DNA of 64,000 bases from Erythrobacter sp. BLCC-B19 (GTDB lineage: Bacteria; Pseudomonadota; Alphaproteobacteria; Sphingomonadales; Sphingomonadaceae), in assembly GCF_028621955.1 (NCBI RefSeq), contig NZ_CP117516.1, forward strand, positions 580,001 to 644,000, given 5' to 3'. A model generated the notes under the pieces. It was given only the letters and a program-made list of their open reading frames with translations. It searched no databases and was not told the origin of the DNA. A program made the translations under genes and the position numbers. Below, in pieces: positions 34,856-46,500 of the stretch (position 1 is its first letter; each line of letters starts with the position of its first letter).

Positions 34856-36190
34856 CTATTCCCAGTTCTCCAGATAGTCGAACCTGAGGCCGGGGCGCGG
34901 GGTGGAAGTCGTGATCTCGCGGTCGCGGCCGATCCAGAAATGCGCCGTCCCGTCCGATCCGATGGCATAGCGATGAACCCGGCGCACCCGGAGCGGGGTC
35001 AGCGGGATCTGCTCTTCAGCGACGCTTCGTGCTTCCCTGACGATCAGCGAACGATATTGCGGCGCGGCATCCGAGGCCTGCGCGTCGGTGCGACCTCGGC
35101 GCAGCACAATCTGCCCGGATAGCGCCGGCTGCGGATCGATCTGGCGCGGCACATAGGGGATCCATGCACGGGCGGTCTCGGACGTAAGCCGGAACTCCGG
35201 CGCACCGCTGGCCGTGGCGCGCGGCCCGCCGCCTGCCGCTGCCACGTCATTGCCGGTGCCGATGGCGCGCCCATCCGGCCCCTCGATCTGCCGCTCCCAC
35301 GCCCACACCAGATTGGCGCTTTCATCGCGCAGGAACCGGACTTCCTCGACCTCGTCGTTCTCGACCACCTGCAAGGCGACATTGGGTGCCATCAGCACAG
35401 ATCCGTCCAGTCCCGCCGTCTGCCCCTGCCCGTCGATGGCGAACATCGCCCAGTCAGCATCGGCCCGGTCATCGACGATCGGATCAAGCGGGGTCACCAC
35501 GCCGAAACTGTCGACCACCCGCAGCGCCGCGATCTTGCGCAGGCTGCCAGCCCGCATCGGCGCCGGGATCAGATACCAGTTATCGACATCGACAAAGGAA
35601 AACTCCGGCAGCAGCATCGACAGGATATTGGGTTCGGGATCTTCGGGCGTGTCGAAATAGGCGTCCCCCTCCTCGAAGGCCCACCAGCGCGGGTCCGGCG
35701 AGCCCGGAAAGCGCAAGCGGTTGGGGATCATGGTCATGCTCGTCACCGCGCCCGGAGGCGTTGCCGACCGGTGCTGCTTGGTCAGACCGAAATCATGCCA
35801 GTCGAGCGCGCGCCCGTCATACTCGCTTGCAGCGAACTGGTGGCCGCGGGCCGACAGGCCGAATTCATACTCCAGCGCCAAGGCGTTCCACGCGGGCGCG
35901 CTTGGGGTGCTGCCGCCGGTCTCGGCCTCGATCAGGAAATCGAGCGGCACAGCCGGATCGACCACTGCCCCGCCGCCGCCTGCAAATTGCAGCGCTTCGA
36001 AGGCATATTCTTCGGCATCGGCATGGATTTGCACCGGACGGCCACCGTTCTCGGCCTCGAATTCGCCGGTCTGCCACTGGCGGGCGAGGAACCACAAGGG
36101 ATCCTTGACCCGCGCCTCAAGCGCCTCGCGAATGTCGGGTGTGGTGTCGATGGCATGGAGCCGCTGGGTCTTGATCGGTTCGACCGGCAT
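34856..36190 (-). CDS. Unknown 444-residue protein, last gene of giant-protein operon
   Basis: I cannot assign a function. The N-terminal segment (VKDPLWFLARQWQTGEFEAENGG, about residues 27-50) belongs to a type I remember from large uncharacterised proteins in other bacteria, where RDPLWLLARQWQ-like phrases occur. The rest is a mix of beta-rich segments with no signal peptide or membrane helix. The ATG at 36190 comes four bases after the preceding stop codon, so it belongs to the operon. The open frame extends upstream to 36385 but that part lies inside the previous gene. It converges with the acyl-CoA dehydrogenase, 17 bases apart. Confidence 0.78.
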   Translation of the reverse strand: MPVEPIKTQRLHAIDTTPDIREALEARVKDPLWFLARQWQTGEFEAENGGRPVQIHADAEEYAFEALQFAGGGGAVVDPAVPLDFLIEAETGGSTPSAPAWNALALEYEFGLSARGHQFAASEYDGRALDWHDFGLTKQHRSATPPGAVTSMTMIPNRLRFPGSPDPRWWAFEEGDAYFDTPEDPEPNILSMLLPEFSFVDVDNWYLIPAPMRAGSLRKIAALRVVDSFGVVTPLDPIVDDRADADWAMFAIDGQGQTAGLDGSVLMAPNVALQVVENDEVEEVRFLRDESANLVWAWERQIEGPDGRAIGTGNDVAAAGGGPRATASGAPEFRLTSETARAWIPYVPRQIDPQPALSGQIVLRRGRTDAQASDAAPQYRSLIVREARSVAEEQIPLTPLRVRRVHRYAIGSDGTAHFWIGRDREITTSTPRPGLRFDYLENWE

Positions 36191-36194
36191 GGCG

Positions 36195-39100
36195 CTATTC
36201 CTTGATCCGGGTAAAGCCGCTGCGCTGGGCCAGGCTGGCGGTAAATCGGGCGTCGACCGGAAGGCTTCCCGGCACCGCCTGAAACACTCCGTCGAACCCC
36301 AATCCGGGCCGGATCTTGGTCCACAGCATGGCCGCTTCGGGAATGCGCGGGGTCGGGGTTCCCGCGCCCTTGAACGGCACCTCATTGGTGCCGGGGTGGA
36401 GGGTGTGCGGCTGGACCTGATCGTGCACCGAAAGCGCGCGCACCATCATCCAGACGATCGTCTCCTGCACCATCGCCGCCGCCCGCTCTTCGCTCCAGGG
36501 CTGCTGGCCCGTGCGCGGCGGGACGCACAGGATGAGGCAATTGGGTGCCTCGCCCTGCGGGCTGTCGTAATTGACCGCGACGGCGGCATTCTGGGTCTGG
36601 CTGGGGCGTTGCTCGCTCCAGTCATCGACCACGAAGCCGCTGAAGTGGCTGCGTTGACCGGGCTTCGCATCGCCCGAAAGGAACAGGCCGAAGTGCTGCA
36701 CCGGGGGCTCGACGGCCGCATCTTCCGCAGCATCGGGCGGGGGCACGGCCTTGCTCGAAACCGGGAAGGCCTGCCACTCGGCAACCCCGGCCAGCAGTGC
36801 CGCTGCATTGCCGAGAGCTTTACGCACGGGTGCAAACCGGGCGAGCGCCGTCGCGGTCGGGATCGGGGCTTCGAGCAAGGGCGCGACGGCATCGGAGCGG
36901 GCAAACACCGGCGCGAGAGGCACGGCCTCGCCGTCGAGCGCAGCCCGGATCGCAGCCGTGAGGTCGCCGAGCGCGGCGCGATAAGGTGCAACGACCGCGC
37001 CCGCTGCGCCTGCCGCGTTCGCCAGCGCCCGCGACAGCCCGGTGGCCTTGTCGTGGAGCTGGGTCTCGATCGCGATCACCCCGCTTTCTGCATCCCACAG
37101 ATTGCCGCGCATATCGCCTACGCTTTGCAGTCGCAGCGCCTGCGGAAGGCCGTATCCGGCCCCATCCCAAAGCGCCGCCTGCAAGGTCGACCAGCGCCGC
37201 CGCAACCGTGCTGCCAGCGCGGCCTGTTCGGCCTCGGTCAGCGTGGCAGTGTTCGCTTCAGCCGCATAGGCATCTCGGAAAAACTGCGTGCGCGCGGCAA
37301 CAAGCGTTTGCGCGTGCGCTTCGACGCGCAGCAGCAGTGCCTTGGCACGGGCCGCCATATCGGCCGTGGCCGCCGCCCAGACCGGCGCCGCCACAGGCTC
37401 GCTCAACGCATGTCCAGGATCGGCTGCGGCATTGAGATCGGCAGGGTCGAGACAGCGCGCCGATTGCCCGATCTTGCGCAACCGCTCGGCCTGTTCGGTC
37501 AGCTTCAGCCGGGTTTCCAGATCGCTCGTGTCGAACTGCCAGATCACCTCGGCCGCCAGCGCCGCCGCTGTCCCCTCCTGCGGCAGCTGGCCGAGGGCGG
37601 CAAAGGGCTGCGCCCCCTCGATCCAGCCCCTGCGCGCCAGATGCCCGGCGCGCGCCTTGATCTCGGCCAGCCCGCCGACCACGAGGTCGATCGGCTCCAG
37701 CCCAAGGTCGGCAGCCAGCCCGTAGCGCTGGCTCACGGCCGCCTGCGGCGGGTCGACTATGCGCGCAGTCACCTCGACATAGGCATCGCCGAAAGTCGGC
37801 ATCAGCGCCTGCGCCATCGCCGCAAAGGCCGGGTCTGCAACGCCGCGCCGTGCCGCGACGGGCTGCGCCGGATCGACCTCTGGCAGCAACAGCACCACGC
37901 GGTGCTCGGACCCATGCCCATACCGCTGCGTGCGCAGCACCGCCGGTCGGCCCGGCACGCAGCCGCCCGACAGCACATCGAGCCACGCCGCCGCCGCATC
38001 GACCGATCCGGCCACGCGCTGGTGCACCGCTTCGGCCACAACAAGGTCGCTCAGCGCATCAAGATCATTGCTCAACGCCCGGTGCAGTCCGGCGCGGACG
38101 GCATTGCCCGTCGGCACCGGCCCGCTCACAAAGCGCAGGCCGTCGAACAGCCGTTGCGGGGAGGGATCGGAGCCGCCCGCCAGCAGCGGGAAGGCCTGCC
38201 GCATCGGCAGAATCTCGCCCGCCCCCCGATTGTCGCGCAGCCACCGCTCCCCGCGCAGCCCGAGCGCTTCGGCAAGGGTCTGGCCCTTGCGCAGCATATC
38301 GAGCAGCTTGAGCGCCCGGTTGGCGCGTTCCGACCGCAGGTTGATGGCAAAAGCCCCATCCGCGCGGTGACGCAGATAGGCCGAGCGCATGACCGCCGCC
38401 GAAGTCGCCTGCGCAACGCTGGGCGCCTGAAGATAGCCGTCATGCTGGCGCGTCACCCCGGTGGGGCGCAGCTTTCCGATCATGCCATACCAGCCTGCAT
38501 GAAGGCTCTGGTCGCGGCTCTCGGCGCGCACGGCACGCAGCCGCGCATAGGCGAGCCCTGTCGCCCAGGCATCGATGCGGTGCTGGAACAGGTCGAGCGT
38601 TTCCATCATCAAGGTATCGAGCAGCGCCGCCCCTTGCGGCCGCGCCGCCACCCCCTCAAGGTGCTTCAATGCGGCCGCAAAGCGCGAATTTGCTCTCTGC
38701 ATCAACGCCTTTGCCCGCACGTCGATCCGGGTCAGCGCGCCCGCTGGCGCCTTGCCGAGCGCTTCGACCGAAAAGCCGAGCACTTCCTTCGTTTCCTGAC
38801 GGGCGCGCTTCTTTTCCGCTGCACTCGCCTTTTCGAGCGCGCCGATCCGTCCGCGCGTGCGGGTGCCGGTGCCGGGCACCGGGCCGATGACATAGGCGGT
38901 CGTGTTGAGCGTCAGGCTCAGCCGGGCGAGGCGATAGAGCATCGGCCATTCCGGCTGCGCGCTGGTGGGATCGGGGAGCGCCTTGATCGGATCTTCCCGC
39001 AAGCGCCGCAGATAGGCTTCGGGCTTGTATTCGGGCTTGCGGCCCAGAACGTGCGGGCAGCCGATCAGCTCGCCCTTGGACACATCGCCGGTCGAGACAT

Positions 39101-40784
39101 CCAACCGCACCGAGGCCCGGCTGCGCTTGAGGATCTCGTCCAGCTTTTCAGACGCCTGCGGATCATCGGGCGCAATCCGCAGGGCCGTGGCTTCGGCCTG
39201 CCTGACGGCAAAGGGCCGCAGTTCATTGACGCGCCCGGCCATGTAGGTTTCAACCGCGGCGCGCACTGTCCCGGCGCCCGGCCCCTTGTCGGGCCGCAAC
39301 TCGCTGGTCAGCGTCATCGGCACGATGCCGTAGGCGCTGTTGCCAAAGCGCATCGGCGAGAGCGCGCCCCGCGCCACGGTGGCAGCGGCCAGCGCGTCGA
39401 GAAACTCGGTTTCGTCCACCCCGTCGATCGCCGTCTCGCCGTCCATCGCCCCGTCGAGCAAGGCCGGGCCAATCACGTGCATCATCGCCTGCGCATCGGC
39501 GAAGGCCGGGTCGGCGGCGTTCACCAGCCGGTCGAGCGTGCCGGGCGGCAGGCCGAGCGCTTCGGCCAGCAGCCCGGCCGCGCCGCTTGCCGGAACGGCC
39601 CCGGTCGGCGCAAGCCGCGCAGTCTCGGCCACGGCATCGGCCACCTGCCGGCGATAGCCGGTGGTCGCGGTCGGGGAGTTGTTGGTCGGCGCATCCTGCG
39701 CGAGAATCTCGGCCTCGCCATTGGCGATGCGATCACGCAGCAGTGCATCGACCTCGGCCTCGGCTGCGCCCTTGTGCAGGCCCACGGCCACGATCCAGTC
39801 GGCATCAAGAGCGGCCTTGACCTTGGCCTGATCGGTCAGGCGCAGGCCCATGCCCTCGGCAATGGCGGCGTTGAAATCGGTCAGCCATTCCATCGCGTTG
39901 ATCTGGCCGGGCGCATAGGACACCGGGCCCGCCCCGCCCGCAGGCCCACCGGCCGAGCCGTTGGCCGGGATCGGCGCACCTGTTGCGAGCGGGGTCAGGG
40001 CACCGTCCTTGATGGCATAGAGCGCGACGCGATCAGGCAGCGCCGCGATCCGCCCTACCCGCGCCGCCCAGTCGGGATCAGCCGCATCGTTCATGCTGCG
40101 CATCAGATGCACGGCCCGCACCAGCCCCACCGCACCGGCAAAGGACTGCCACGCCTGATTGACCCGCTCATCGCTCAGATCAGGCCACGCGCGGGCAGCA
40201 TCCGCAGCCAGAAAGGCATCGCGGGCGGCGATTTCCTCGGGCGTGATGGCGGCCACGCCGGATTCGGAGAAATTGCTGTCAGGATACCAGCGGAACCAGA
40301 TGTGGTCTTCGGTTTCGGTCTTGCTCTGGACGAGCCCGGGTCTTGCCTCTTCCTGCGCGCGCCGCACCTTGGCCGCATGGGCGGCGAACTTCGCGCGTTC
40401 TGCGGCCGTGCGTCCGACCGGCGCTGTGCGCGCATTCTTGATGAGGCCTACCGCCTCCGCGCTGTCGAGCACCGTCACCGGCTCCTTGCGCCGCACCACG
40501 CGGTATTCGAGCCGCATCGGGAACAGCAGCAAGGGGTCGACCGACTGGAGCGCGGCCTGCACCAGACCGGGATCGATGGCGATGCCGGGATTGATCACCA
40601 CCCCCGGTCTTGCCGGATTGCGGATCACCCTGCCCCCGATCACGGTCGGATCAAGGGGCATCGCGGGCGTCGGTGTCGGCGCGGGAGAGGGGGTGGGGGC
40701 TGGCGTCGGCGAGGGCACCACGGTGCCGGGCCGGACGATGGTCGGGCGGAGGATCCCTCCGGGGCGGCGCGTCGGCGGTCTCAT
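36195..40784 (-). CDS. Unknown 1529-residue protein of giant-protein operon
   Basis: This very large protein has no family I recognise. It starts with a Pro/Thr-rich low-complexity tract (about residues 10-45), followed by a long, mainly helical, alanine-rich body. Recognisable landmarks are HIWFRWYPDSNFSESG near 170, a Lys/Arg-rich stretch near 670, and a C-terminal beta-rich part (FSGFVVDDWSEQRPS, LILCVPPRTGQQPWSEER, PRIPEAAMLWTKIRPGLGFD). There is no signal peptide or membrane span. The ATG at 40784 overlaps the preceding stop (ATGA). A long open frame on the opposite strand is a by-product of the GC-rich codon use. Confidence 0.8.
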   Translation of the reverse strand: MRPPTRRPGGILRPTIVRPGTVVPSPTPAPTPSPAPTPTPAMPLDPTVIGGRVIRNPARPGVVINPGIAIDPGLVQAALQSVDPLLLFPMRLEYRVVRRKEPVTVLDSAEAVGLIKNARTAPVGRTAAERAKFAAHAAKVRRAQEEARPGLVQSKTETEDHIWFRWYPDSNFSESGVAAITPEEIAARDAFLAADAARAWPDLSDERVNQAWQSFAGAVGLVRAVHLMRSMNDAADPDWAARVGRIAALPDRVALYAIKDGALTPLATGAPIPANGSAGGPAGGAGPVSYAPGQINAMEWLTDFNAAIAEGMGLRLTDQAKVKAALDADWIVAVGLHKGAAEAEVDALLRDRIANGEAEILAQDAPTNNSPTATTGYRRQVADAVAETARLAPTGAVPASGAAGLLAEALGLPPGTLDRLVNAADPAFADAQAMMHVIGPALLDGAMDGETAIDGVDETEFLDALAAATVARGALSPMRFGNSAYGIVPMTLTSELRPDKGPGAGTVRAAVETYMAGRVNELRPFAVRQAEATALRIAPDDPQASEKLDEILKRSRASVRLDVSTGDVSKGELIGCPHVLGRKPEYKPEAYLRRLREDPIKALPDPTSAQPEWPMLYRLARLSLTLNTTAYVIGPVPGTGTRTRGRIGALEKASAAEKKRARQETKEVLGFSVEALGKAPAGALTRIDVRAKALMQRANSRFAAALKHLEGVAARPQGAALLDTLMMETLDLFQHRIDAWATGLAYARLRAVRAESRDQSLHAGWYGMIGKLRPTGVTRQHDGYLQAPSVAQATSAAVMRSAYLRHRADGAFAINLRSERANRALKLLDMLRKGQTLAEALGLRGERWLRDNRGAGEILPMRQAFPLLAGGSDPSPQRLFDGLRFVSGPVPTGNAVRAGLHRALSNDLDALSDLVVAEAVHQRVAGSVDAAAAWLDVLSGGCVPGRPAVLRTQRYGHGSEHRVVLLLPEVDPAQPVAARRGVADPAFAAMAQALMPTFGDAYVEVTARIVDPPQAAVSQRYGLAADLGLEPIDLVVGGLAEIKARAGHLARRGWIEGAQPFAALGQLPQEGTAAALAAEVIWQFDTSDLETRLKLTEQAERLRKIGQSARCLDPADLNAAADPGHALSEPVAAPVWAAATADMAARAKALLLRVEAHAQTLVAARTQFFRDAYAAEANTATLTEAEQAALAARLRRRWSTLQAALWDGAGYGLPQALRLQSVGDMRGNLWDAESGVIAIETQLHDKATGLSRALANAAGAAGAVVAPYRAALGDLTAAIRAALDGEAVPLAPVFARSDAVAPLLEAPIPTATALARFAPVRKALGNAAALLAGVAEWQAFPVSSKAVPPPDAAEDAAVEPPVQHFGLFLSGDAKPGQRSHFSGFVVDDWSEQRPSQTQNAAVAVNYDSPQGEAPNCLILCVPPRTGQQPWSEERAAAMVQETIVWMMVRALSVHDQVQPHTLHPGTNEVPFKGAGTPTPRIPEAAMLWTKIRPGLGFDGVFQAVPGSLPVDARFTASLAQRSGFTRIKE

Positions 40785-43519
40785 GGCAAAATCCTCGTGA
40801 ACGGCACAACCCCGGCGAGCGGTTTTTGCCAGAAGCTGCGGGCAAGGCTCGCCGATGTCTTGCCCGTGCCCCACAGGTCGGCTCCGGCCAGCGGCGCAAG
40901 GGTGCTGCGGAAATCGACATAATCGGACGCGCCGATCGTCATGTGCTCCCAGGACAGCTGGTCCCAGTCCGTCAGCGCTGGGGCCGCAGGCGGGCGGATC
41001 GCCAGCGCCGGGGCGGGCGGCATCAGCCGCTTGTCGATGCTGCGGTGCTGCATCGCAAAGGGCAGGCTGCGCGCGCCGAGTGCCAGCCGTTCATGGCGCA
41101 CCTTGGCCGAACCCACATCGAGCCCGAACCGCAGCCGCCCCATCGGCTCGTACATCACCAGCCGGAAATGGCCGGGGTTCTGCAAGACCCGCGCATTGGG
41201 CAGATCGAACCCGACATACATCAGATCGCGCGAGGTCTTGCCGAAGAAGGCAGCCTCGTAATCCGTGCCCTGCCCCGGCGCCCACTGGGCCGCCGCGCTC
41301 TCGTTGATGACGATGTGCGGCAGGCCGAGCTTGCGCACGATGTCGCCCTTGATCGCGATCACCAGCGCCGGATTGCCGTCGGGATTGGCCGGATTGGGAT
41401 TGCTGCCCAGCGACGATACCCAGCTATGGATCGGCGCAATGTCGGCGCTGGCGGTGTCGTCAGGCGCTGCGGCGCGGTTCCAGAACCGGTCAAAGATCGT
41501 GCCGCGCATATCGGCCGGGAATTCCCGCCAGCGCAGCTCGTCATTCATGGCGTGGTTGGCTCCGACCATGAAGGCCTCGATAAAGGCCCGGTTCTCGGCA
41601 AAGATCGCCACCGTGTTGTCCGGCAGATCGCCGATCCCCGAAAGGATCGCGCCGCGCGCCACGGCGGTCAGCCGGTCAGCCAGCGGCACGGGAATACGCG
41701 GCGAACGCCACACCGGAGCAGGCACCTGCGCTTCAGCCTCGGACAGGCCGCGGATCAGAAAGTCCGCCTTCAGCCCGGGGAGCAGTTCCACCGTTCGCAC
41801 AGCCGCAGCGGCGAAGGTCGCGGCGCTGAACGCGGTAACCTTGAAACCATGCTGCATCGGCCGCTGCACCTGCACTTCGGGCCCGAAGCGCTTGATGAAC
41901 AGCCCGGCCACCTCGTCGGTGAGCTTGCCATCTCTGATGAACGGGGACGCCGCGGGCGCCAAGCCCTTGGCCGTGTCCGGCGCGTCCCGATCGCCCTTCA
42001 TCGCCGGGGCCGGGACGACGCAGCCCGCCCCTCTGGCCGCGCCCGTGCCGCTATCGGCCGCCACGCGCACGGGGCGCTTTGATGCCAGTCGTCGCAAGCC
42101 AATCGAAGCATAGGCCGCGGGCGAGCCATGGCTCGCGAGCGTATCGGCGATGGTGAGCCCACCGTCGCGCTTGTCGAGCGCAACATAGGGCTGCAACGGC
42201 TCGGCGAGCACGGTGACGATATCGGGCGGCAGCTTGGCGAGGTGCTTCGCGCTCAGCCGCTGCGCCAGATCATGGGCCAGCCCGAGCTGCCGGAGCGCCT
42301 GATTGGCCTCCTGCAGGCTGTCATACTGATCCCATGCATATTGCATGAAGGTGTCCTGATTCTCCTCGACCACCCGCGCACCGAGCGCGGCGGCATGGCG
42401 CATCTTGAGATCGAGGTTGACCCGGTCGAACCACCGGCCCTGCGCCGCGCGTGCGGGCTGCACCCCGGTCTCCAGCCGGAACCGGAAGCCATAGGGCGGG
42501 AAGGCGACGAGCGGGTCATCATCAGCGTCAGCCCCCTCGCCCGCGATCACTTCGGTGAGCGTGGCCGCCATCGCCTGGGCCAGCGCCGGATCGGTGTTGT
42601 AGCCTTCGGGCGAATGATCGGCCTGCACCAAGGCGGTCTGGATCTCGAAACTGCGGCTCGGGCCGGTGTTGTCGGCATAGTAGCGCGTCCGGTCAGCCAG
42701 CGCCCGCTGCGGCGCGCCGGGCTCGTCATCGGCATCGGCCCTGAAGGCGCGCAGCTTGCGCAGGAGCTGTTCGACATTGGCACCATCGTCGGTGGTCAGT
42801 TCGCTATGAGCGTAATAGGGCAGTTCCACGGATGCATTGCTGCCGAATGTCCATGCGAAGGTGTCAGCCACATCAGGAGCAACCGTCTGCCCGAGCCCTG
42901 CGAGCCGCCCGGCTTCGTAAAGGGGCACCACAAACAGCTGATAGCGCGTCCGGGGGGCGAGCCTGCGGGCGCACAGCAGGCGCGAGAAGCCGTTGCCCGG
43001 GTCATCCGCGAGCATCTGGGCCGCGCTGCGGCTGCCTGCGTCGTCCATGTTGACCTGCACATGAGCCGTCGCCCAGGCCTGCGCCGGATCGGGCAGGCTG
43101 CGCGCGGCCGACTTCACGAGGATCCGCGGCAGGGGCGCCCGCCCCTGATCGAGCGCCTGCACCTCGTCATCGGCCAGCGCCAGCAGCGCCAACCAGGGCG
43201 TAAGCCGGGCGGGATTGCCGATCGTCAGCGAGAAGCGCCACGGCAGGTCGACGTCCATGAACTCGACGAAGGGGAAATAGCTCGGCTCGAACCCGCGCTG
43301 GCCCGGCTCGGGTTCCCAGCGGATGATCTGCGCCGCAGCGATCCCCGTGACATCGCCCGGCCCGCGCAGGCTGACCGGCATCGGCACCGGCGCGCCCTGA
43401 ACCGCGCCGTCGCCCAGCACCCTGACCTCGAAACTCGACGTGAGCCGCACCCCGCTGCGTGCTGTCTGGCTGGCGATTGCGGTGCGCGCGTGCGGCAACA
43501 AGCCAAAACGACCGGCCAT
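40781..43519 (-). CDS. Unknown 912-residue protein of giant-protein operon
   Basis: No known domain is apparent. The N-terminal 250 residues are beta-rich with aromatic residues (VFVEFMDVDLPWRFSLTIGNPARLTPWLALLALADDE in part), the middle is helical (DTFMQYAWDQYDSLQEANQALRQLG in part) and the C-terminus again has compact mixed segments (TDYEAAFFGKTSRDLMYVGFD, RLVMYEPMGRLRFGLDVGSAKVRHE in part). No signal peptide or transmembrane helix is seen. Its start shares one base with the preceding stop (TGATG) and its stop overlaps the following start (ATGA), which indicates strictly coupled synthesis of the set. Confidence 0.8.
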   Translation of the reverse strand: MAGRFGLLPHARTAIASQTARSGVRLTSSFEVRVLGDGAVQGAPVPMPVSLRGPGDVTGIAAAQIIRWEPEPGQRGFEPSYFPFVEFMDVDLPWRFSLTIGNPARLTPWLALLALADDEVQALDQGRAPLPRILVKSAARSLPDPAQAWATAHVQVNMDDAGSRSAAQMLADDPGNGFSRLLCARRLAPRTRYQLFVVPLYEAGRLAGLGQTVAPDVADTFAWTFGSNASVELPYYAHSELTTDDGANVEQLLRKLRAFRADADDEPGAPQRALADRTRYYADNTGPSRSFEIQTALVQADHSPEGYNTDPALAQAMAATLTEVIAGEGADADDDPLVAFPPYGFRFRLETGVQPARAAQGRWFDRVNLDLKMRHAAALGARVVEENQDTFMQYAWDQYDSLQEANQALRQLGLAHDLAQRLSAKHLAKLPPDIVTVLAEPLQPYVALDKRDGGLTIADTLASHGSPAAYASIGLRRLASKRPVRVAADSGTGAARGAGCVVPAPAMKGDRDAPDTAKGLAPAASPFIRDGKLTDEVAGLFIKRFGPEVQVQRPMQHGFKVTAFSAATFAAAAVRTVELLPGLKADFLIRGLSEAEAQVPAPVWRSPRIPVPLADRLTAVARGAILSGIGDLPDNTVAIFAENRAFIEAFMVGANHAMNDELRWREFPADMRGTIFDRFWNRAAAPDDTASADIAPIHSWVSSLGSNPNPANPDGNPALVIAIKGDIVRKLGLPHIVINESAAAQWAPGQGTDYEAAFFGKTSRDLMYVGFDLPNARVLQNPGHFRLVMYEPMGRLRFGLDVGSAKVRHERLALGARSLPFAMQHRSIDKRLMPPAPALAIRPPAAPALTDWDQLSWEHMTIGASDYVDFRSTLAPLAGADLWGTGKTSASLARSFWQKPLAGVVPFTRILP

Positions 43520-46500
43520 CAGATCCTCCCCCGCACCGCCGCACCGGCGACATATCCTTGCACTCTGTCATTGGCGAAGCGGCTCGATCGCTCGGTCTCG
43601 AAGGCCATCGCGCCAAGCGTGGTTCCCCATGCCGGTTCGCGTTCGAGCAGCTCGGCCACCGATACCTTTGCGCTGACCGCGCGTTCGACCACGTCAGCCG
43701 AAACGAAGCCCTGCGGTGCCACGGCGACCGGCGCGAGCGCGCTGTAGACATCGGGCAGCCGGGTCGCGGGCCGTTTCGACAGGCCATAGGCCTCGCGCGT
43801 GTAACGGTCGGCAAAGGGCTGCTTGATCGCAAACCGCGGGTTGATGCGGGCAGGCCTCGGCACCTCGGGATCGGCCTCGATCTCGATCACCTCATAGGCA
43901 TAGTCCTCGATGATCGGCGTGGCAGCCGACAGCGTCAGCGACGAGGGCGCGACTTCGAAGCCGGCCTTGTGTGTCTCGAAGCTCGGTAGGCGCAGGCGCG
44001 CGGCATCGTCGGTGGCGAAGAAATGGCTCCGCACGAACTCTGCCGTCTCATTGGTGAGCGTCTGCTTCTGCCCGCCGAGCAGGACTTCGAGATCGACCTT
44101 GCGCGGGCCGGTCACCACCGCCTCGCCGATCTTCTCGATGGCAAGGTTCAGCGGCACCGCGTTCTGGAACAGGCGCATCCCACCGGCCGGATCGATCAGC
44201 ACCGCGCCGGCTTCGGCAACGGCGAAGCTGACCCCGCCCAGCCGCCCGGTATCCTCGACCGGCGTAAAGCCGCCCGATTTCTCCAGCGCATTGCGCAGCT
44301 CCGCCACGGCGCTCACCTGCGGCAGCGCGATTGTCTGCTTCTGCCCCCAGGTGTGGGTGATGCCGAAATCGACGTCGATCCCGCAGATCGTCACCCATAC
44401 CTTGCCCGAAATGCGGAAGGTATTGGGCCCCTGCAAGGACAGGCGGAAACCGAGCGAGGCGCGCTCCTTGCCGTCGACCAGCAGCGAAAGCCCGCCGGCC
44501 AGCATCACATCGAAGGCAAAGGGGTTGAAATAGACCAGCGCGTCGAACGCGATGAACCCGCGCGCGGCGACCTGTCCCAGCAGCCAGATATCCGGCCCCT
44601 TGGCGTAGAGATCCGCGCGCGCGCCAAACATCACCGCATTCAGCGCAATCGCCTGATAGGCCGACAGCGTGATCTTGGGGTTGTTGGTGCCGAATGCGAT
44701 CGACAGTCGCCGCAGTTCCGGCAGATTGGCAGGGCGCGGATAGCGCGGGTGGAGGCCGCCGAAGCTGGCGATATGGGTGATCCCCTGCCCCCAGCCCGTG
44801 CGCAGCGCCATGTCGCCTGTCACGGTAAAGGCCAGCACGCGGCTGCCCTCCAGCGTGGCGTCGAAACTCACCGTCCCGGCGGTGAAGTCGATCTCGCCGA
44901 AAAACGACAGGTTGAGCGCCACCAGCGCGACGTTGCGATCGGGCAGATTGAGGCCCATGCCGCCGAGGATCAGCAGCCGGAACTCTGTGCCCACTTCGAG
45001 CACCACGCCCAGCTTGATATCGATGATCTGCGGCACGCCCCAGCTGATCCGCGCCACCGGGCCGAACAGGTGCTGCCCTTCGCGCGGCGGCAGGATCGCG
45101 GCAAGGTCATCGAGGATGGTCACCGCGCTGGCAATCGGGTCGACCGGGAACAGTATATTGTCGAGCCGCCCGGCAAACAGCACCTCGCGCAAGGCGTCGG
45201 TGTCGATCGTGCGGTTGATGCCGATCACCCCGCCAAGACCGCTCAGGAAGAAGCCATAGCCCAGCGGCACATTGATGTCGGCGAACAGCGAGGCCGCCAG
45301 GCTGAAGCCCGACCGGCCGCCCGGCAGGCGGGTGTTGAGGATCGCGAAGGCACTCAGCCCGAAGCTTGCAAACTTGAGCGCCAGCGCACCGCGATACTCA
45401 TCCTCGCGCACGCTCAGCAACCCGCCGCCCTTGACCACCCCGGCATCGAGTGACAGCGCGTAACCCGTGGGCGGGATGAAGGCGAAGCCCAGATCGTATT
45501 TGCCCAAGAGCCCGTTGCCCGCCGGCGCGGGGGTCACTGTTGCGGAGACCCCGATATTCTCGGCATAGGCATAGACCGGCCCGATGGTGAGATCGGCCGT
45601 CAGCATGAAATCGATGCGCGTGTCCTGCGACCAGTCCAGCGCGAGCGTCGCCTCGAAGATGTTGACCGGCCCGAGCGCAAGATCGAGCGGCACGGTCACC
45701 GTCAGCGAAGAGCCGCTCTCGAAATAGACCCCGCGCCCGGTGCGCCAGCCCAGCAGGATGTCGCCCGCGTCGATTTCGACCGGTTCGGGAATGACCGTGG
45801 ACAGCAGCCCGTCCTCGCCCATGTCAATCGTGACCGCCAGCCCTTCGACACCTGCTGCAACGAACAGATCGCCAGTGCCGCTTCCCGCGCTCGCCGCCGT
45901 GATCGATCCGCCGACTGTCCCAAGGATGCGGTCGACCCGGATGTTGGTGCCGCCCTCCGCGCCGATCAGGAATGTCGGGGCGCCGTCAGCCTGCTTGTAG
46001 AGCGCACTGATCTCGAACTGCGCGTCCACCGCACCGCCGACCTTCACATCCAGACCGTCCGGCTGGATGGTGACATAGGCCCCGCCCGTGCCTCCCACTC
46101 CGGCCTTCAGCCTGAGATCCAGTTCGGGACTCAGCGGGATGGTCATGTCGTCGCCGCCCCGCGCATAGGGCCCGACGGCCAGCCCCAGATCATCGGGCTG
46201 CGCCAGATCGCCGAAGGGCAGCAGCGACAACCCGATTTCGTCCCGGAACTCGGGGGTGCCATCGGGACGGAAGCCGGCAAAATCGTCCTGCCTGAAGGGC
46301 AGGTTCATGCGCAGTACTTCATCGCCGCCCGCGCCTTGCAGGAACTGCGCCTTTTCCGCCGCGCTGAGCGGTTGGTTATAGACGATCGCCAGGTGGGTTG
46401 CCCGCACGATATTGGAAATCTTGGTGATCGCCTTGACGTGATCGAAGGCCTTGGGCTGCCCGCCGGAAGGGGTCGGCCCCCAGCCATAGATTTCGTGCCC

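Noticed and set aside
35721..40922. A 1733-codon open frame on the plus strand, antisense to the giant-protein operon
   Set aside because: It has no ribosome site or family likeness, and its residues are an Arg/His/Gly/Ala-rich mix typical of antisense frames in GC-rich genes. The minus-strand genes have tight junctions and ordinary protein composition.
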